A stretch of DNA of 64,000 nt from Vibrio tapetis subsp. tapetis. GTDB lineage: Bacteria; Pseudomonadota; Gammaproteobacteria; Enterobacterales; Vibrionaceae. A program made the translations under genes and the position numbers. The notes beneath the pieces are model-generated. The model did not search any database. It was not told the origin of the DNA and saw only the letters and a program-made list of their open reading frames with translations. Below, one piece after another: positions 11,037-22,667 of this stretch (the first letter of the stretch is position 1; each line of letters begins with the position of its first letter). The DNA is taken from contig NZ_LT960611.1 in assembly GCF_900233005.1 (NCBI RefSeq), forward strand, positions 2,604,001-2,668,000, written 5' to 3'.

Positions 11037-11071
11037 AAAAAAAGACCCAGCTCATTGAGCTGGGTCTTTTT
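11037..11071 (+). terminator. Intrinsic terminator of suhB
   Basis: Stem AAAGACCCAGCTCA / TGAGCTGGGTCTTT with a very short loop, then T5. Confidence 0.9.
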
Positions 11072-11099
11072 GTTTATGGGGAAGAAAAAGATAAGGCGG

Positions 11100-11190
11100 A
11101 AGGCACAAGGCGATAGGCGTGATGCTTTCCTTAGCTTTTAGCCCATAGAAAGCTTTCTTTCGTCCTATCGCTTTTTCTGGCTAGTGCCTT
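11100..11190. repeat. Imperfect inverted repeat between suhB and helicase gene
   Basis: AAGGCACAAGGCGATAGG at 11100-11117 is mirrored by a segment with CCTATCGC at 11164-11171 and AGTGCCTT at 11183-11190. The intervening DNA is rich in gcttttagc / agaaagct words. It resembles the repeat in the 23S-5S spacer and the sequence flanking the queA-tgt heptamers. The function is unknown. Confidence 0.5.
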
Positions 11191-12471
11191 TTATTTACTT
11201 CTTTTATTCAGCATATTGCGTAGACGTAAACTGCGTTCAGCAGAACCCTGGTTTGAATCACTCGGGTTATTAGTACGAGTTTTACGATTCTTAAATGCAG
11301 GCTTTGAATGCATTTTCTGTAATAGCGCATCACGGTTAGCAGGCTCGTACCCCGTGAGTTCAACACGGTGAATACGGTGACCAATCAAGATCTCAACTTG
11401 CTGTACTGTTAACTCTTCTTCACGGCTAACAAATGATACTGCATGGCCTCGTTGACCCGCACGACCTGTACGACCAATTCGGTGTACGTAATCTTCCGCT
11501 AAGAATGGCATATCAAAATTCACCACGTGTGGCAGGTTTTGAATATCAAGACCACGAGCTGCAACATCGGTTGCGATCATCACGCGTGCTTTTCCTTCTT
11601 TAAACTCATCCAATGCACGACGGCGAGCACTTTGTGCTTTGTCGCCATGACACAACACCGCTTTAATGCCATCTAGTTTGAGTTCTTTTAATAAGGTATT
11701 AGCGGTTTCTTTATAGTTAACAAACACCAAAACTTGTTGCCAGTTTTTCTTACCAATCAACTCAGACAACAACTCATGCTTACGCTCTTGATCAACTGGA
11801 TATACAACATGAGCAACCGTCTCAGCGGTTACGTTTTCGCGGTCAACGGAAATACGTTTAGGCTGACGTAAAATCTGAGTTGCTAATTGATTCATTTGAG
11901 CTGAAAAAGTTGCAGAGAACAGCATGGTTTGTGGTTTTGAAGCAACGCCACTCATCAAGGTTTCTATCGACGAGATAAATCCCATATCGAGCATACGGTC
12001 GGCTTCATCAAACACGAGAAACTCTAGGTTAACCAAAGAGACGTTATTCGACTCAATGTGTTCGATTAAACGCCCTGGTGTTGCAACCAAAATGTCAGTT
12101 CCCGCTTCTAGTTTGCGTTCTTGAGATGACATTTTTACACCACCATAAATAGCAGCAACACTGACTTCTGCGTATTTAGTGTAGTCTTCGATATTTTGCG
12201 CAATTTGAGCAACTAATTCACGAGTTGGAGCCAAAATCAGCGCACGAGCTTGGTGGCGTTTACTTGTTTGAGGTTTATCCAAGATTTGCTGGATGATCGG
12301 CAGTGCAAACGCGGCGGTTTTACCCGTACCTGTTTGTGCATTAGCCAGGATATCATGGCCACGACGAGCGTGTGGGATAGCCTGCTGTTGGATTGGCGTT
12401 AACTTTTCGTAGCCACATTCAGTAAGAGCTTGGACAATTTCTGATGAAAAGTGTTGAGATGAAAATGACAT
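11191..12471 (-). CDS. DEAD-box ATP-dependent RNA helicase (RhlE-like)
   Basis: Superfamily 2 RNA helicase, presumably acting in ribosome assembly or RNA turnover. All core motifs are intact: Q motif (YEKLTPIQQQAIP), AQTGTGKT at 45-52, PTRELVAQI, TPGR, FDEADRMLDMGF, SAT in LFSATFS, and HRIGRTGRAGQ. A basic C-terminal tail of about 50 residues (KNRKTRTNN ... RSLRLRNMLNKRSK) follows the core. Its 426 aa and the motif details suit the RhlE group, but separating it from SrmB or another Vibrio paralogue would need a phylogeny, so I give no symbol. Confidence 0.93.
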   Translation of the reverse strand: MSFSSQHFSSEIVQALTECGYEKLTPIQQQAIPHARRGHDILANAQTGTGKTAAFALPIIQQILDKPQTSKRHQARALILAPTRELVAQIAQNIEDYTKYAEVSVAAIYGGVKMSSQERKLEAGTDILVATPGRLIEHIESNNVSLVNLEFLVFDEADRMLDMGFISSIETLMSGVASKPQTMLFSATFSAQMNQLATQILRQPKRISVDRENVTAETVAHVVYPVDQERKHELLSELIGKKNWQQVLVFVNYKETANTLLKELKLDGIKAVLCHGDKAQSARRRALDEFKEGKARVMIATDVAARGLDIQNLPHVVNFDMPFLAEDYVHRIGRTGRAGQRGHAVSFVSREEELTVQQVEILIGHRIHRVELTGYEPANRDALLQKMHSKPAFKNRKTRTNNPSDSNQGSAERSLRLRNMLNKRSK

Positions 12472-12621
12472 GTGTGTTCCTAAAGCTAGCGGCGAATACC
12501 ATCAACAGTATTACCAAAAATAAGGTCGCAGATTATAGAGTAATATCTGCACTAATACCATTGTAGCTAATTAACAATAAGTAACTAACGATGGCTTCTC
12601 GCGTAATAACCTTCCGCCCAT

Positions 12622-12654
12622 AAAAAAACCGCTGACTCGTCAGCGGTTTTTTTT
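12622..12654. terminator. Terminator of the yajC-secD-secF operon
   Basis: Perfect stem CCGCTGAC / GTCAGCGG with A7 before and T8 after, so it is potentially bidirectional. It lies about 20 bp after the secF stop. Confidence 0.9.
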
Positions 12655-12674
12655 GAGTCAATGGCATAAAACCA

Positions 12675-13622
12675 TTACGGCGTCTCTTCGAACTCTTCGC
12701 CTTCTTTTTCAACTTGCGTTGGCATCAAGTGTTCACGCTCGATACCCAGTTTCAGCGCGAGTGCTGACGCTACGTAAATTGAAGAATAAGTACCAACGGT
12801 AATACCCAATAGTAATGCAGTTGCAAAACCGTGGATCATTGCGCCGCCCTGTGTGAACAGAGAGATAACAACGAATAATGTGGTACCAGAAGTGATCAAC
12901 GTACGACTAAGCGTTTGAGTGATGGAGTTGTTCATCACTTCACTTGGTTCACCTTTGCGCATCTTACGGAAGTTTTCACGGATCCGGTCAAAGACTACAA
13001 TGGTATCGTTGAGCGAGTAACCCACAACCGTCAGCAATGCAGCAACGATGGTCAGGTCAACTTCAATCTCTAGCAATGAGAAGATACCAAGAGTAATGAT
13101 GACATCATGGGCCAATGCCATTACAGCACCTGCCGCCAAACGCCATTCAAAACGTACCGACACATACAACAAGATACACAGCAGTGAAACGATGATGGCT
13201 AGGCCACCCGCTTCTGTGAGTTCGTCACCTACGTTAGGACCAACAAACTCGATACGGCGCATCTCAATGCTTTCGCCCGTTCCCTCTTTTAATGCATTCA
13301 GGATCTGGTTACCCAGTTGCTCACCTTTCATGTCATCACGAGGACGTAAGCGAACTAATACATCACGAGAAGAACCAAAGTTCTGTACCGTTGCATCACC
13401 GAAACCTCTCGCATCGAGAGACTCACGTACCAGCTCTAGATCAGCAGGGCGATCAAAGCCCACTTCAATCAATGTTCCGCCAGTAAAGTCTAGACCCCAG
13501 TTCAACCATTTTGTTGAAAGAGTGAAGACAGCAGCACCGACCATAATCAAAGAAAGTAAGAAGGCACCTTTTGACCAACGCATGAAGTCGATCGTGTTGT
13601 GTGTTTTCAATATCTGAAACAT
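12675..13622 (-). CDS. secF: Protein translocase subunit SecF
   Basis: Inner-membrane partner of SecD. The SecDF complex uses the proton gradient to pull proteins through SecYEG into the periplasm. One N-terminal membrane segment is followed by a periplasmic domain (WGLDFTGGTLIEVGFD) and five C-terminal membrane segments including GYSLNDTIVVFDRIREN, the conserved SecF motif. It is 315 aa, 9 bp downstream of secD. Confidence 0.97.
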   Translation of the reverse strand: MFQILKTHNTIDFMRWSKGAFLLSLIMVGAAVFTLSTKWLNWGLDFTGGTLIEVGFDRPADLELVRESLDARGFGDATVQNFGSSRDVLVRLRPRDDMKGEQLGNQILNALKEGTGESIEMRRIEFVGPNVGDELTEAGGLAIIVSLLCILLYVSVRFEWRLAAGAVMALAHDVIITLGIFSLLEIEVDLTIVAALLTVVGYSLNDTIVVFDRIRENFRKMRKGEPSEVMNNSITQTLSRTLITSGTTLFVVISLFTQGGAMIHGFATALLLGITVGTYSSIYVASALALKLGIEREHLMPTQVEKEGEEFEETP

Positions 13623-13631
13623 CTGATTTCC

Positions 13632-15488
13632 TTAGATCGACAATTTATCAATGCGTTTACCACCGTAAAGCAGGTTCACGACACAACGTGTACCAATGAT
13701 GGCTGTAAACATAGACGTTAAGATACCGATAGACAGTGTAACGGCGAAGCCTTTAATCGCACCCGTACCAACCGCAAACAAGATGATTGCAGTGATAAGT
13801 GTGGTGATATTGGCATCGGCAATGGTGCTGAATGCATTCGCGTAACCTTGGTGAATAGCCTGCTGTGGATTTCGTCCATCGCGGAGCTCTTCACGGATAC
13901 GCTCGAATATCAATACGTTGGCATCTACCGCCATACCGACCGTCAATACGATACCTGCGATACCAGGAAGCGTCATTGTCGCACCAGGGATCATCGACAT
14001 AACACCGATAATCATGATGATATTCGCAAACAGTGCCATGTTGGCAAAGATACCGAATTTACGGTAGTAAACCAGACAGAACAACATAACCGCGGCGAGG
14101 CCAAACAAACATGCTTGGATACCCATATCGATATTCTGTTGCCCCATTGATGGGCCAATCGTACGTTCTTCAACGATAGAAATCGGAGCGATCAAGGCAC
14201 CAGCACGCAGTAATAGTGCTAGGTTGTGCGCTTCTGAAACAGAATCGATACCTGTAATACGGAAGCTACGACCAAGAGCTGACTGAATCGTCGCTTGGTT
14301 GATGACTTCTTCGTGTTTATTCAGGATAACCTTGCCTTCAGGAGTACGACGACCGCTGTCTTTGTACTCGGCAAATACCGTAGCCATTAACTTGCCAATG
14401 TTCTTTCTAGAGAACGCTGACATCTTCGAGCCACCTTCGCTATCAAGCGAGATATTTACTTGAGGTCGACCGTATTCATCAACACTTGAACTTGCATCCG
14501 TAATGCTTGAACCGCCTAAAATAACGCGCTTCTTCAATACAACAGGACGATCATTACGATCTTTTTTAACTTCACTACCCGCAGGTACACGACCTTGCGC
14601 AGCAGCCGCTAAATCGGCTTTATCGTCAACTTCACGGAATTCTAACGTTGCGGTTGCACCAAGAATTTCTTTAGCACGTGCCGTGTCTTGAACACCTGGA
14701 AGCTCAACCACAATGCGGCTTGCACCTTGACGTTGTACTAGAGGTTCTGCAACACCCAATTCGTTTACACGGTTACGCAAAATAGTAATATTTTGCTCAA
14801 CAGCGTAGTTGCGAATTTCTTGTAAGCGAGCTTCTGTAAATACGGCTTTAACCACGAAACGGCCATTAGCATTTTCTTCGCTAAAGATCATATCGGGATG
14901 ATTAGTCGATAGCGTTTTCACCGCTTGTGCTAGTTGTTCTTCATCACGAAGCACAACTTCGACACCTTCAGTGCCTGACTTGCGGATAGAACGGTAACGA
15001 ATTCGCTCTTCACGCAGTTCCGTACGGAAGGCTTCTTCTTGCTGACCGACTAGCTTGTCCATCGCCGAGTCCATGTCAACTTCCATTAAGAAGTGAACAC
15101 CACCACGCAAATCCAAACCAAGTTTCATTGGTGCAGCACCAATGGCTTCTAACCAGCTAGGTGTCGCAGCAGCGAGGTTTAAAGCAACGATTGCATCACT
15201 ACCTAAAGAGTCATTGATAATGTCTCGGGCAGTAAGTTGGGTATCGGTTTCGCTAAAGCGAACAAGGACGGAGCCATCTTCAAGCGCGATGGATTTATAA
15301 GAGAGTTGCTCTTTTTCGAGAGCGGCAGTGACAGTATCCAGCGTTGACATATCAACTGAGGCACCACGTGCCCCAGTAATTTGAATAGCCGGATCTTCAC
15401 CGTAGATATTCGGAAGCGCATACAATGCACTGATGGCAATGGCAAACACCACCATTAGGTACTTCCATAATGGGTAACGGTTTAGCAC
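13632..15488 (-). CDS. secD: Protein translocase subunit SecD
   Basis: Larger SecDF subunit, 618 aa. It has an N-terminal membrane segment ([17 protein letters not shown]), a large periplasmic region beginning with [17 protein letters not shown] near residue 125, and a C-terminal six-helix RND-like core with [18 protein letters not shown], which carries the proton-relay aspartate. It lies 21 bp after yajC. Confidence 0.97.
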   Translation of the reverse strand: MLNRYPLWKYLMVVFAIAISALYALPNIYGEDPAIQITGARGASVDMSTLDTVTAALEKEQLSYKSIALEDGSVLVRFSETDTQLTARDIINDSLGSDAIVALNLAAATPSWLEAIGAAPMKLGLDLRGGVHFLMEVDMDSAMDKLVGQQEEAFRTELREERIRYRSIRKSGTEGVEVVLRDEEQLAQAVKTLSTNHPDMIFSEENANGRFVVKAVFTEARLQEIRNYAVEQNITILRNRVNELGVAEPLVQRQGASRIVVELPGVQDTARAKEILGATATLEFREVDDKADLAAAAQGRVPAGSEVKKDRNDRPVVLKKRVILGGSSITDASSSVDEYGRPQVNISLDSEGGSKMSAFSRKNIGKLMATVFAEYKDSGRRTPEGKVILNKHEEVINQATIQSALGRSFRITGIDSVSEAHNLALLLRAGALIAPISIVEERTIGPSMGQQNIDMGIQACLFGLAAVMLFCLVYYRKFGIFANMALFANIIMIIGVMSMIPGATMTLPGIAGIVLTVGMAVDANVLIFERIREELRDGRNPQQAIHQGYANAFSTIADANITTLITAIILFAVGTGAIKGFAVTLSIGILTSMFTAIIGTRCVVNLLYGGKRIDKLSI

Positions 15489-15509
15489 AGCGAGGATCCT
15501 TTTGCTGTC

Positions 15510-15842
15510 TTATAGAGACTTCAGCGTACCTTTAGGCAGCACTGCAGTAACGAAATCTTTCTTGATAACTACTTCGTTGTTTGGGTTCAGCTCGATAGAT
15601 ACGTAATCATTCTCTTCAGAAATCTTAACGATCTTACCAACTAGACCACCGTTAGTCAGAACTTCATCACCTTTAGCCATTCCTGCCATTAGGTTTTTAT
15701 GATCTTTTGCACGCTTAGCTTGCGGGCGGTAAATCATGAAGTAAAAGATTACAGCAAACATACCTAGCATGATGATCATTTCGAAACCGCCACCTGGTGC
15801 TGCGCCTTCACCTGCTGCGTGCGCTACAGAAATTAAACTCAT
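15510..15842 (-). CDS. yajC: Sec translocon accessory protein YajC
   Basis: Small single-span inner-membrane protein (110 aa) that associates with SecDF. The membrane helix is MIIMLGMFAVIFYFMIYRPQ, followed by the conserved RPQAKRAKDHKNLMAGM segment and a cytoplasmic domain. It is part of the tgt-yajC-secD-secF run. The 123-bp spacer before tgt shows nothing I can identify. Confidence 0.95.
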   Translation of the reverse strand: MSLISVAHAAGEGAAPGGGFEMIIMLGMFAVIFYFMIYRPQAKRAKDHKNLMAGMAKGDEVLTNGGLVGKIVKISEENDYVSIELNPNNEVVIKKDFVTAVLPKGTLKSL

Positions 15843-15965
15843 TGAGAATTGTCCTCTAATTTTATTGTATTAATAGTTAACTTATTGGGCTGAGCCACCT
15901 AAATTTCAAGGCTAAGGTGACTCATCTTCCTGAGCAGCAGCGAAAACATTGCTACTTTGGAAAAA

Positions 15966-17174
<1,209 letters not shown>

Positions 17175-17268
17175 CTATCCCCATAAAACAAGGAATAGTT
17201 GGGTTATCCTTACCCGAAATTTCACTGGCTCCTTGAGTGAAAAGTAAATTTTAGAGTTCTAGGAACTA

Positions 17269-17323
17269 GGCTCTGGGCTCTGGGCTCTGGGCTTTGGGCT
17301 TTGGGCTTTGGGCTTTGGGCTTT
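17269..17323. repeat. Heptamer tandem repeat between queA and tgt
   Basis: Head-to-tail 7-bp units: a partial GGCTCT, two GGGCTCT, then five GGGCTTT without interruption. It sits in the 263-bp spacer between queA and tgt, inside what is normally one operon. Neighbouring DNA (17324-17359) continues with GCCT / CTTTAGCC words. Confidence 0.9.
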
Positions 17324-17359
17324 AGAGCCTACACCCTTTCGCCTTCTGCCTTTAGCCTT

Positions 17360-18415
17360 TTAAACCTTTTTCGTAATAAACATCGCATCGCCATAACTAA
17401 AGAAGCGATATTGATTGTCTACTGCGTGTTGATACGCGGCCATCACACTATCATACCCAGCAAATGCGCTGACGAGCATGATCAATGTTGACTCAGGAAG
17501 GTGGAAATTAGTAATTAAGCAATCCACCAACTGGTATTCGTAACCCGGAAAAATAAAGATCTCGGTATCGCCGAAGAAAGGGACTAACTCAGTGCCTTTT
17601 TTAAGCGCGTCTTGAGCAGCACTTTCTAGCGATCGAACCGAAGTTGTGCCAACAGCAATAATGCGTCCACCGCGTGCGCGAGTAGCTGCAATCGCGTCAA
17701 CCACTTCTTGTGGTACTTCGACGTATTCTGCATGCATGTGGTGATCGTTAATGTTGTCTACTTTTACAGGCTGAAATGTGCCTGCGCCAACATGCAAAGT
17801 AACGTAAGCGAATTCAACGCCTTTGGCTTTGATTTGCTCAAGCAACGCTTCATCAAAGTGCAAACCCGCCGTGGGAGCGGCAACCGCACCTGGCTTTTGG
17901 TTATATACCGTTTGGTAGCGCTCTTTGTCGGCGTCTTCGTCTGGGCGATCGATATAAGGAGGAAGTGGCATGTGGCCTACTTCATTTAATATCTCTAATA
18001 CCGTTTTATCCGACACAAATTTAATTTCAAAAAGTGCATCGTGCCTAGCAACCATAACGGCTTTATATTCGTCATTTTCGCCAAGAAAAAGTTCCGTACC
18101 CGGCTTCGGGGACTTAGAACAACGAACATGAGCTAGAATCGACTCTTCATCCAGCATTCGCTCCACCAGCACTTCTAGCTTACCGCCTGAGGCTTTACGA
18201 CCAAACATACGAGCAGGAATAACTCGGGTGTTGTTAAATACCAATAAGTCGCCTTGCTGGACTTGATCCAGTACGTCTGTGAAGTGACCATCCGTTATTT
18301 GGCCTGTTGGGCCTTCTAACTGTAAAAGGCGACTCGCAGTACGCTCAGGTTGCGGATAACGAGCTATCAACTCGTTCGGTAGTTCAAAATGGAAATCGGA
18401 TACTTGCATGCTCAT
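17360..18415 (-). CDS. queA: S-adenosylmethionine:tRNA ribosyltransferase-isomerase
   Basis: Transfers and isomerises the ribosyl moiety of SAM onto preQ1-tRNA to give epoxyqueuosine. The family N terminus ([22 protein letters not shown]) and conserved segments [32 protein letters not shown] and FHLPESTL are present. It is 351 aa. Two in-frame ATGs (18415 and 18409) are both plausible; neither has a strong ribosome binding site. It is first gene of the queA-tgt-yajC-secDF order. Confidence 0.95.
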   Translation of the reverse strand: MSMQVSDFHFELPNELIARYPQPERTASRLLQLEGPTGQITDGHFTDVLDQVQQGDLLVFNNTRVIPARMFGRKASGGKLEVLVERMLDEESILAHVRCSKSPKPGTELFLGENDEYKAVMVARHDALFEIKFVSDKTVLEILNEVGHMPLPPYIDRPDEDADKERYQTVYNQKPGAVAAPTAGLHFDEALLEQIKAKGVEFAYVTLHVGAGTFQPVKVDNINDHHMHAEYVEVPQEVVDAIAATRARGGRIIAVGTTSVRSLESAAQDALKKGTELVPFFGDTEIFIFPGYEYQLVDCLITNFHLPESTLIMLVSAFAGYDSVMAAYQHAVDNQYRFFSYGDAMFITKKV

Positions 18416-18684
18416 GATCTTTAAAAAGTGACTTAGAAATACGCAGCTCGCTAGTATAAAACTCCCCCAAGCAATAGCAAGGGTTGAGCAAGAGTTTATT
18501 GTAAACAGATCTTCATGATTTTAGGGGGCAATAAATCAGTGCGTTTTAATGTCATGTTATGTAACACAAACCTAGAAAAATTAATGACAAAGACGCGCTA
18601 TCTCTCAGATAAAAACAGAATATAAAACTATAGTTAAACGAGAACTTCACAACACTTGATAGATGGCTATCAATGGAGGTCGAG

Positions 18685-19134
18685 ATGATCAAAATCAAAG
18701 ACATGATGACTCGCAACCCTCGTACACTTTTGCGGTCAAACTCACTACAAGATGCTAAAAATTTGATGTCTGAACACGACATTCGCCACGTTCCTGTGGT
18801 CGATACCGATAACAAGCTATTGGGCTTAGTCACTCAGCGAGATATTCTAGCAATTCAAGAATCTATCCTAGAAAAGGATGCCACTTCCTCTTCCTATACT
18901 CTGACAACTCCGCTTGAAAAAGTGATGGCGCAAGGAATCATGACGGCCTCGCCAAAAGCAGGGCTAAAGGAAAGCGCCGTCTACATGCAAAAACACAAAG
19001 TAGGCTGTTTACCCGTTCTTGATCACGGGCTATTAGTCGGCATCATCACGGATACAGACTTCGTCTCAATTGCAATTAACTTGCTTGAGTTACAAGAAGA
19101 AGTCGAGCCCGACGAAATCACTGATTTTGACTGA
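18685..19134 (+). CDS. Two-CBS-domain protein
   Basis: Stand-alone protein of 149 aa consisting of two CBS domains (IKIKDMMTRNPRTL to about residue 70, and VMAQGIMTASPKAG to about 130) and an acidic tail. CBS pairs bind adenine nucleotides and usually act as sensors, but the partner here is unknown. Start at 18685 is set by GGAGG 5 nt upstream; the ATG 12 bp earlier would overlap that site. It is convergent with oxyR. Confidence 0.85.
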   Translation: MIKIKDMMTRNPRTLLRSNSLQDAKNLMSEHDIRHVPVVDTDNKLLGLVTQRDILAIQESILEKDATSSSYTLTTPLEKVMAQGIMTASPKAGLKESAVYMQKHKVGCLPVLDHGLLVGIITDTDFVSIAINLLELQEEVEPDEITDFD

Positions 19135-19187
19135 CGTTTAGACTTAATCGTCGCGCTTAGGCTCTCATGCGATGTGTATATCGGCCA

Positions 19188-20093
19188 CTACAAAAGTTCC
19201 GATACCACATCTGCCAATTTATGGAAGGTTTCAAGACGAGATGAGCTTGGTCGCCATACTAACCCGATTTCTCGATATGCATTTTGCCCGGGAGGATCAA
19301 TCACAACCAGGTTTTGATTGTCTAAAATCCCGTGCTCAATGGCCATTTGTGGGATAAAGGTCGTACCCAAACCATTGGCTACCATCTGCACGAGTGTATG
19401 AAGACTGGTTGCTGTAAATGGATTGATTTTTTCTTTTTTCGTCAGTTTACAAGCCGATACCGCATGTTCAGTTAAGCAATGCTCATTTTCTAATAAGAAT
19501 ACATACTCGTCGGGTAATTCATCGTAACGGATCGGTACGCGTATATTGTTCGTTTCACTTTGACTTATGACCATTCTAAATGGGTCTGAACCAACGACCA
19601 GACTTTCCATATTGCCTATATCAACAGGCAAAGCCAATATCAATACGTCCAAATCACCATGGCGTAATGCTTGAAGTAAATTAGTGGTCGTGTCTTCTCG
19701 TAACAAGAGATTAAGGTTTGGGAATCGTTGATTCACTTCTTGTACCAAGTCACATAATAAGAACGGCGCTATGGTAGGAATACACCCCACACGCAACTGT
19801 CCTTGCATCACTTCACCTTGAAATAGTGAACCTAATTCAACTAGATCTTGCCCTTTTGCAAGTAGCTCTCGGCCTTGTTCTACTACTTTTTCACCCAAAA
19901 GAGTAAACACCAACGGGCTCTTCTTATCTTTCTTTTCATAGAGTGGGCTGCCGATCATCTCTTCTAGATTTTGAATGCCTTTGCTGAGTGTCGATTGACT
20001 GACAAAGCAGCGCTGAGCTGCATCACTGAAATGACGAGTTTCATGTAAAGTAACCAGATAGTGCAGCTGTTTTAGGCTTGGCCATTTATTCAT
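19188..20093 (-). CDS. oxyR: Peroxide-sensing LysR-type regulator OxyR
   Basis: LysR-family activator that senses hydrogen peroxide by a reversible disulfide. The N-terminal helix-turn-helix (RHFSDAAQRCFVSQSTLSKG) is followed by the effector domain. Redox cysteines are at 206 and 215 (HCLTEHAVSAC), spaced nine residues apart like C199 and C208 of E. coli OxyR. I set the start at MNKWPSLKQL (20093); the upstream TTG is unlikely. It is about 301 aa. Divergence from a peroxiredoxin gene supports the assignment. Confidence 0.93.
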   Translation of the reverse strand: MNKWPSLKQLHYLVTLHETRHFSDAAQRCFVSQSTLSKGIQNLEEMIGSPLYEKKDKKSPLVFTLLGEKVVEQGRELLAKGQDLVELGSLFQGEVMQGQLRVGCIPTIAPFLLCDLVQEVNQRFPNLNLLLREDTTTNLLQALRHGDLDVLILALPVDIGNMESLVVGSDPFRMVISQSETNNIRVPIRYDELPDEYVFLLENEHCLTEHAVSACKLTKKEKINPFTATSLHTLVQMVANGLGTTFIPQMAIEHGILDNQNLVVIDPPGQNAYREIGLVWRPSSSRLETFHKLADVVSELL

Positions 20094-20159
20094 AATAATT
20101 ATCAATATTTATTAATGATTTAATCATTAGCCCATCAAAACGATTCATCGTTTTTTTCG

Positions 20160-20210
20160 ATAGACTTAATCTATTTATTTCGCTTTTTTTCATACTACGA
20201 TATGTACTAT
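20160..20210 (+). promoter_or_regulatory. Candidate OxyR half-site and promoter of the peroxiredoxin gene
   Basis: ATAGACTTAATCTAT at 20160-20174 fits the ATAG-N7-CTAT half of the OxyR consensus. The second half expected 7 bp downstream is poorly matched. A -10-like TACTAT lies at 20205-20210. Inference from sequence only. Confidence 0.5.
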
Positions 20211-20279
20211 AGTTTGTCTCGTTGAAACACGGAACAAACCAAAAAGGTTTGTAACAACTCGATTTTTAGGAGCGAAAAA

Positions 20280-20888
20280 ATGGTACTAGTAGGTCGTCAA
20301 GCCCCAGATTTCACTGCAGCAGCAGTTCTTGGTAACGGTGAGATCGTTGATAGCTTTAACTTTGCTGAATACACTAAAGGCAAGAAAGCAGTTGTATTCT
20401 TCTACCCTCTAGACTTCACATTCGTTTGCCCGTCAGAGCTTATTGCTTTTGACAAGCGTTTCGAAGATTTCCAAGCGAAAGGCGTTGAAGTAATCGGTGT
20501 TTCTATCGATTCACAATTCTCGCACAACGCATGGCGTAACACTGCTGTTGAAGACGGCGGTATCGGCCAAGTTAAATACCCTCTAATCGCTGACGTTAAG
20601 CACGAAATCTGCAAAGCGTACGATGTAGAGCACCCAGAAGCAGGCGTTGCTTTCCGTGGTTCTTTCCTAATTGATGCTGACGGCCTTGTACGTCACCAAG
20701 TAGTAAACGACCTTCCACTAGGCCGTAACATTGATGAAATGCTACGTATGGTTGACGCACTAAACTTCCACGAGAAGAATGGTGAAGTTTGTCCTGCACA
20801 GTGGGAAGAAGGCAAGTCAGGTATGGACGCGTCACCAACAGGTGTTTCTGCTTACCTTTCTGAGCACACTGCAGACCTAGATAAATAA
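20280..20888 (+). CDS. Typical 2-Cys peroxiredoxin (AhpC/Prx1 type)
   Basis: Thiol peroxidase that reduces hydrogen peroxide and organic peroxides in the cytoplasm. The peroxidatic cysteine is C50 in FYPLDFTFVCPSE, and the resolving cysteine is C171 in GEVCPAQW. It is 202 aa. A strong AGGAG lies 7 nt before the ATG. It is divergent from oxyR and there is no ahpF beside it, so the reductant (thioredoxin or a distant AhpF) cannot be inferred. Its codon use looks highly biased, which suggests strong expression. Confidence 0.94.
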   Translation: MVLVGRQAPDFTAAAVLGNGEIVDSFNFAEYTKGKKAVVFFYPLDFTFVCPSELIAFDKRFEDFQAKGVEVIGVSIDSQFSHNAWRNTAVEDGGIGQVKYPLIADVKHEICKAYDVEHPEAGVAFRGSFLIDADGLVRHQVVNDLPLGRNIDEMLRMVDALNFHEKNGEVCPAQWEEGKSGMDASPTGVSAYLSEHTADLDK

Positions 20889-20991
20889 TTGCCACTACTC
20901 CATACCAAGCTCAACGGTATGTGTGGCTGGAATTAAAAATATAGCGAAAAATCGCAATCAGCCAAATAGATAGTCGTAGTTAGCCAAATTG

Positions 20992-21024
20992 AAAAGCCCA
21001 CAACTCAGGTTGTGGGCTTTTTTT
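20992..21024 (+). terminator. Intrinsic terminator of the peroxiredoxin gene
   Basis: Stem AAGCCCACAAC / GTTGTGGGCTT with a 4-nt loop, then T7, about 100 bp after the stop codon. Confidence 0.9.
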
Positions 21025-21121
21025 GTACCTCGTTAACCGCAACATCCTTGACTTAACACTTGCACAACGTCCATAAACTGTTGCTATGATAAACCACTGT
21101 TCCCCTCCCTAAGGAAATATA

Positions 21122-21862
21122 ATGGCTATTCAACTAGAAGTTTGTATCGATAATCTTGAGTCTCTCGCTCTTGCGATTGAGGGTGGCGCGACTCGCATTG
21201 AACTGTGTTCGTCATTAGCATTAGGTGGCTTAACACCAAGCTATGGCTTAATGCGCCAAGCTGCGAAATTTTCCTCTGTTCCTGTCTATGCCATGATTCG
21301 TCCACGCCAAGGTGACTTCCTGTTTAATGATCTTGATATTGAATGCATGCTAGATGACGTTCGAGCGGCAAAACAAGCGGGATTAAATGGCATTGTTATT
21401 GGGGTGCTAACCGAAACGGGTGAAGTCGATGTGGCATTAAGCCAAAGGCTAATCGCAGAAGCAGAGGGTATGGGGGTGACATTTCACCGAGCGATAGATC
21501 AGTCAGCGGATCCTATCGCTGCACTCAATGCAATCATGTCACTTGGTTGTGAGCGGGTACTCACATCAGGTCTACAAGCAAATGCCCTTGATGGTATTCA
21601 AACATTGAAAGACATGGTTCAACATTGCCAAGGTAAGCTCAGCATAATGGCTGGTGCGGGTGTCACTGCAGAAAACGTAACAACAATTCTAACCAACACC
21701 GGCGTTACCGAAGTGCACCTTTCAGGTAAGTCCACACGTCTCAGTGGCATGAAAAATAAAGCTAATGGCACACACATGGGTAACGCTGATATAGATGACT
21801 ATGCTATTCCGGTGACGAGCAGTGACAAAATTCGTGCGGTCGCTAATCAACTAGCAAAGTAA
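21122..21862 (+). CDS. cutC: CutC family protein
   Basis: TIM-barrel protein of the CutC family, historically linked to copper homeostasis; the biochemical activity is unsettled. Family segments are [43 protein letters not shown] and TSGLQ. It is 246 aa. An ATG at 21122 follows AAGGAAATATA. It is convergent with phoU, with a 32-bp gap. Confidence 0.92.
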   Translation: MAIQLEVCIDNLESLALAIEGGATRIELCSSLALGGLTPSYGLMRQAAKFSSVPVYAMIRPRQGDFLFNDLDIECMLDDVRAAKQAGLNGIVIGVLTETGEVDVALSQRLIAEAEGMGVTFHRAIDQSADPIAALNAIMSLGCERVLTSGLQANALDGIQTLKDMVQHCQGKLSIMAGAGVTAENVTTILTNTGVTEVHLSGKSTRLSGMKNKANGTHMGNADIDDYAIPVTSSDKIRAVANQLAK

Positions 21863-21894
21863 TCACATTGAACTGGCGATGTAGTCTAATCGGG

Positions 21895-22596
21895 TTATTT
21901 GATTACGTCGTCGATGTCTTGTTCACTGCTTAAATGCCGTACATCTCTGCCTTTTACAAAATAGATAATATACTCACAGATATTCTGACAACGATCTCCA
22001 ACACGCTCAATGGCTCTTGCTGCCCACATGACCTGAAGTACATTAGGAATACAACGTGGGTCTTCCATCATGTACGTCATCAATTGGCGAATAACCGCTT
22101 CGTACTCAGCATCAAGTTTATCATCTTGCTTGTATACCACAGCGGCCGCATCGACATCCATACGAGCAAAAGCATCCAACACTTGATGAAGCATGTTGAT
22201 AGCTTGGCGACTTAATGGCTCCAAAGAAACCTGCCATGCTCTGTCTTTAGACAAGTCAGACTCTATCGCGACTCGAGCAATTCGAGTGGCAACATCCCCA
22301 ATTCTTTCAAGGTCGGTAATGGTTTTTATGATCGCCATGATTAGGCGTAGATCTTTTGCCGTTGGCTGTCGTTTAGCGATGATTCTCGTGCACGCCTCAT
22401 CAATGAATACTTCCATGCCATTTACTTTGTGGTCGTCTTTGATCACCTTGTTGGCTAGGTCTTCGTCTTGCTTGCTCAGCGCTTGCATTGCAAACGACAG
22501 TTGTTGCTCCACCAGCCCACCCATGGTTAAGACATGAGTACGAATAGTTTCTAGCTCGACATTGAATTGACCTGATATGTGACGACCAAATTGCAT
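21895..22596 (-). CDS. phoU: Phosphate-specific transport accessory protein PhoU
   Basis: Negative regulator linking the Pst transporter to PhoR, so that PhoB stays inactive when phosphate is plentiful. It is a 233-aa all-helical protein with two repeated three-helix bundles; characteristic segments include [22 protein letters not shown] and [22 protein letters not shown], the two metal-binding DxxxD/ExxxD-type repeats. It is last gene of the pstC-pstA-pstB-phoU run, 71 bp after pstB. Confidence 0.96.
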   Translation of the reverse strand: MQFGRHISGQFNVELETIRTHVLTMGGLVEQQLSFAMQALSKQDEDLANKVIKDDHKVNGMEVFIDEACTRIIAKRQPTAKDLRLIMAIIKTITDLERIGDVATRIARVAIESDLSKDRAWQVSLEPLSRQAINMLHQVLDAFARMDVDAAAVVYKQDDKLDAEYEAVIRQLMTYMMEDPRCIPNVLQVMWAARAIERVGDRCQNICEYIIYFVKGRDVRHLSSEQDIDDVIK

Positions 22597-22667
22597 GAAG
22601 GGTTTCCTTATTTTACTGACGCTTTAATTATAGGAGATGATAGCTGGTATATATTTATCCTCAGCTT

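Noticed and set aside
13048..13617. 189-codon frame antisense to secF
   Set aside because: Same reason; secF is complete and conserved on the other strand.
17269..17323. Possible CRISPR array
   Set aside because: The repeat unit is only 7 bp with no spacers, and no cas genes are present.
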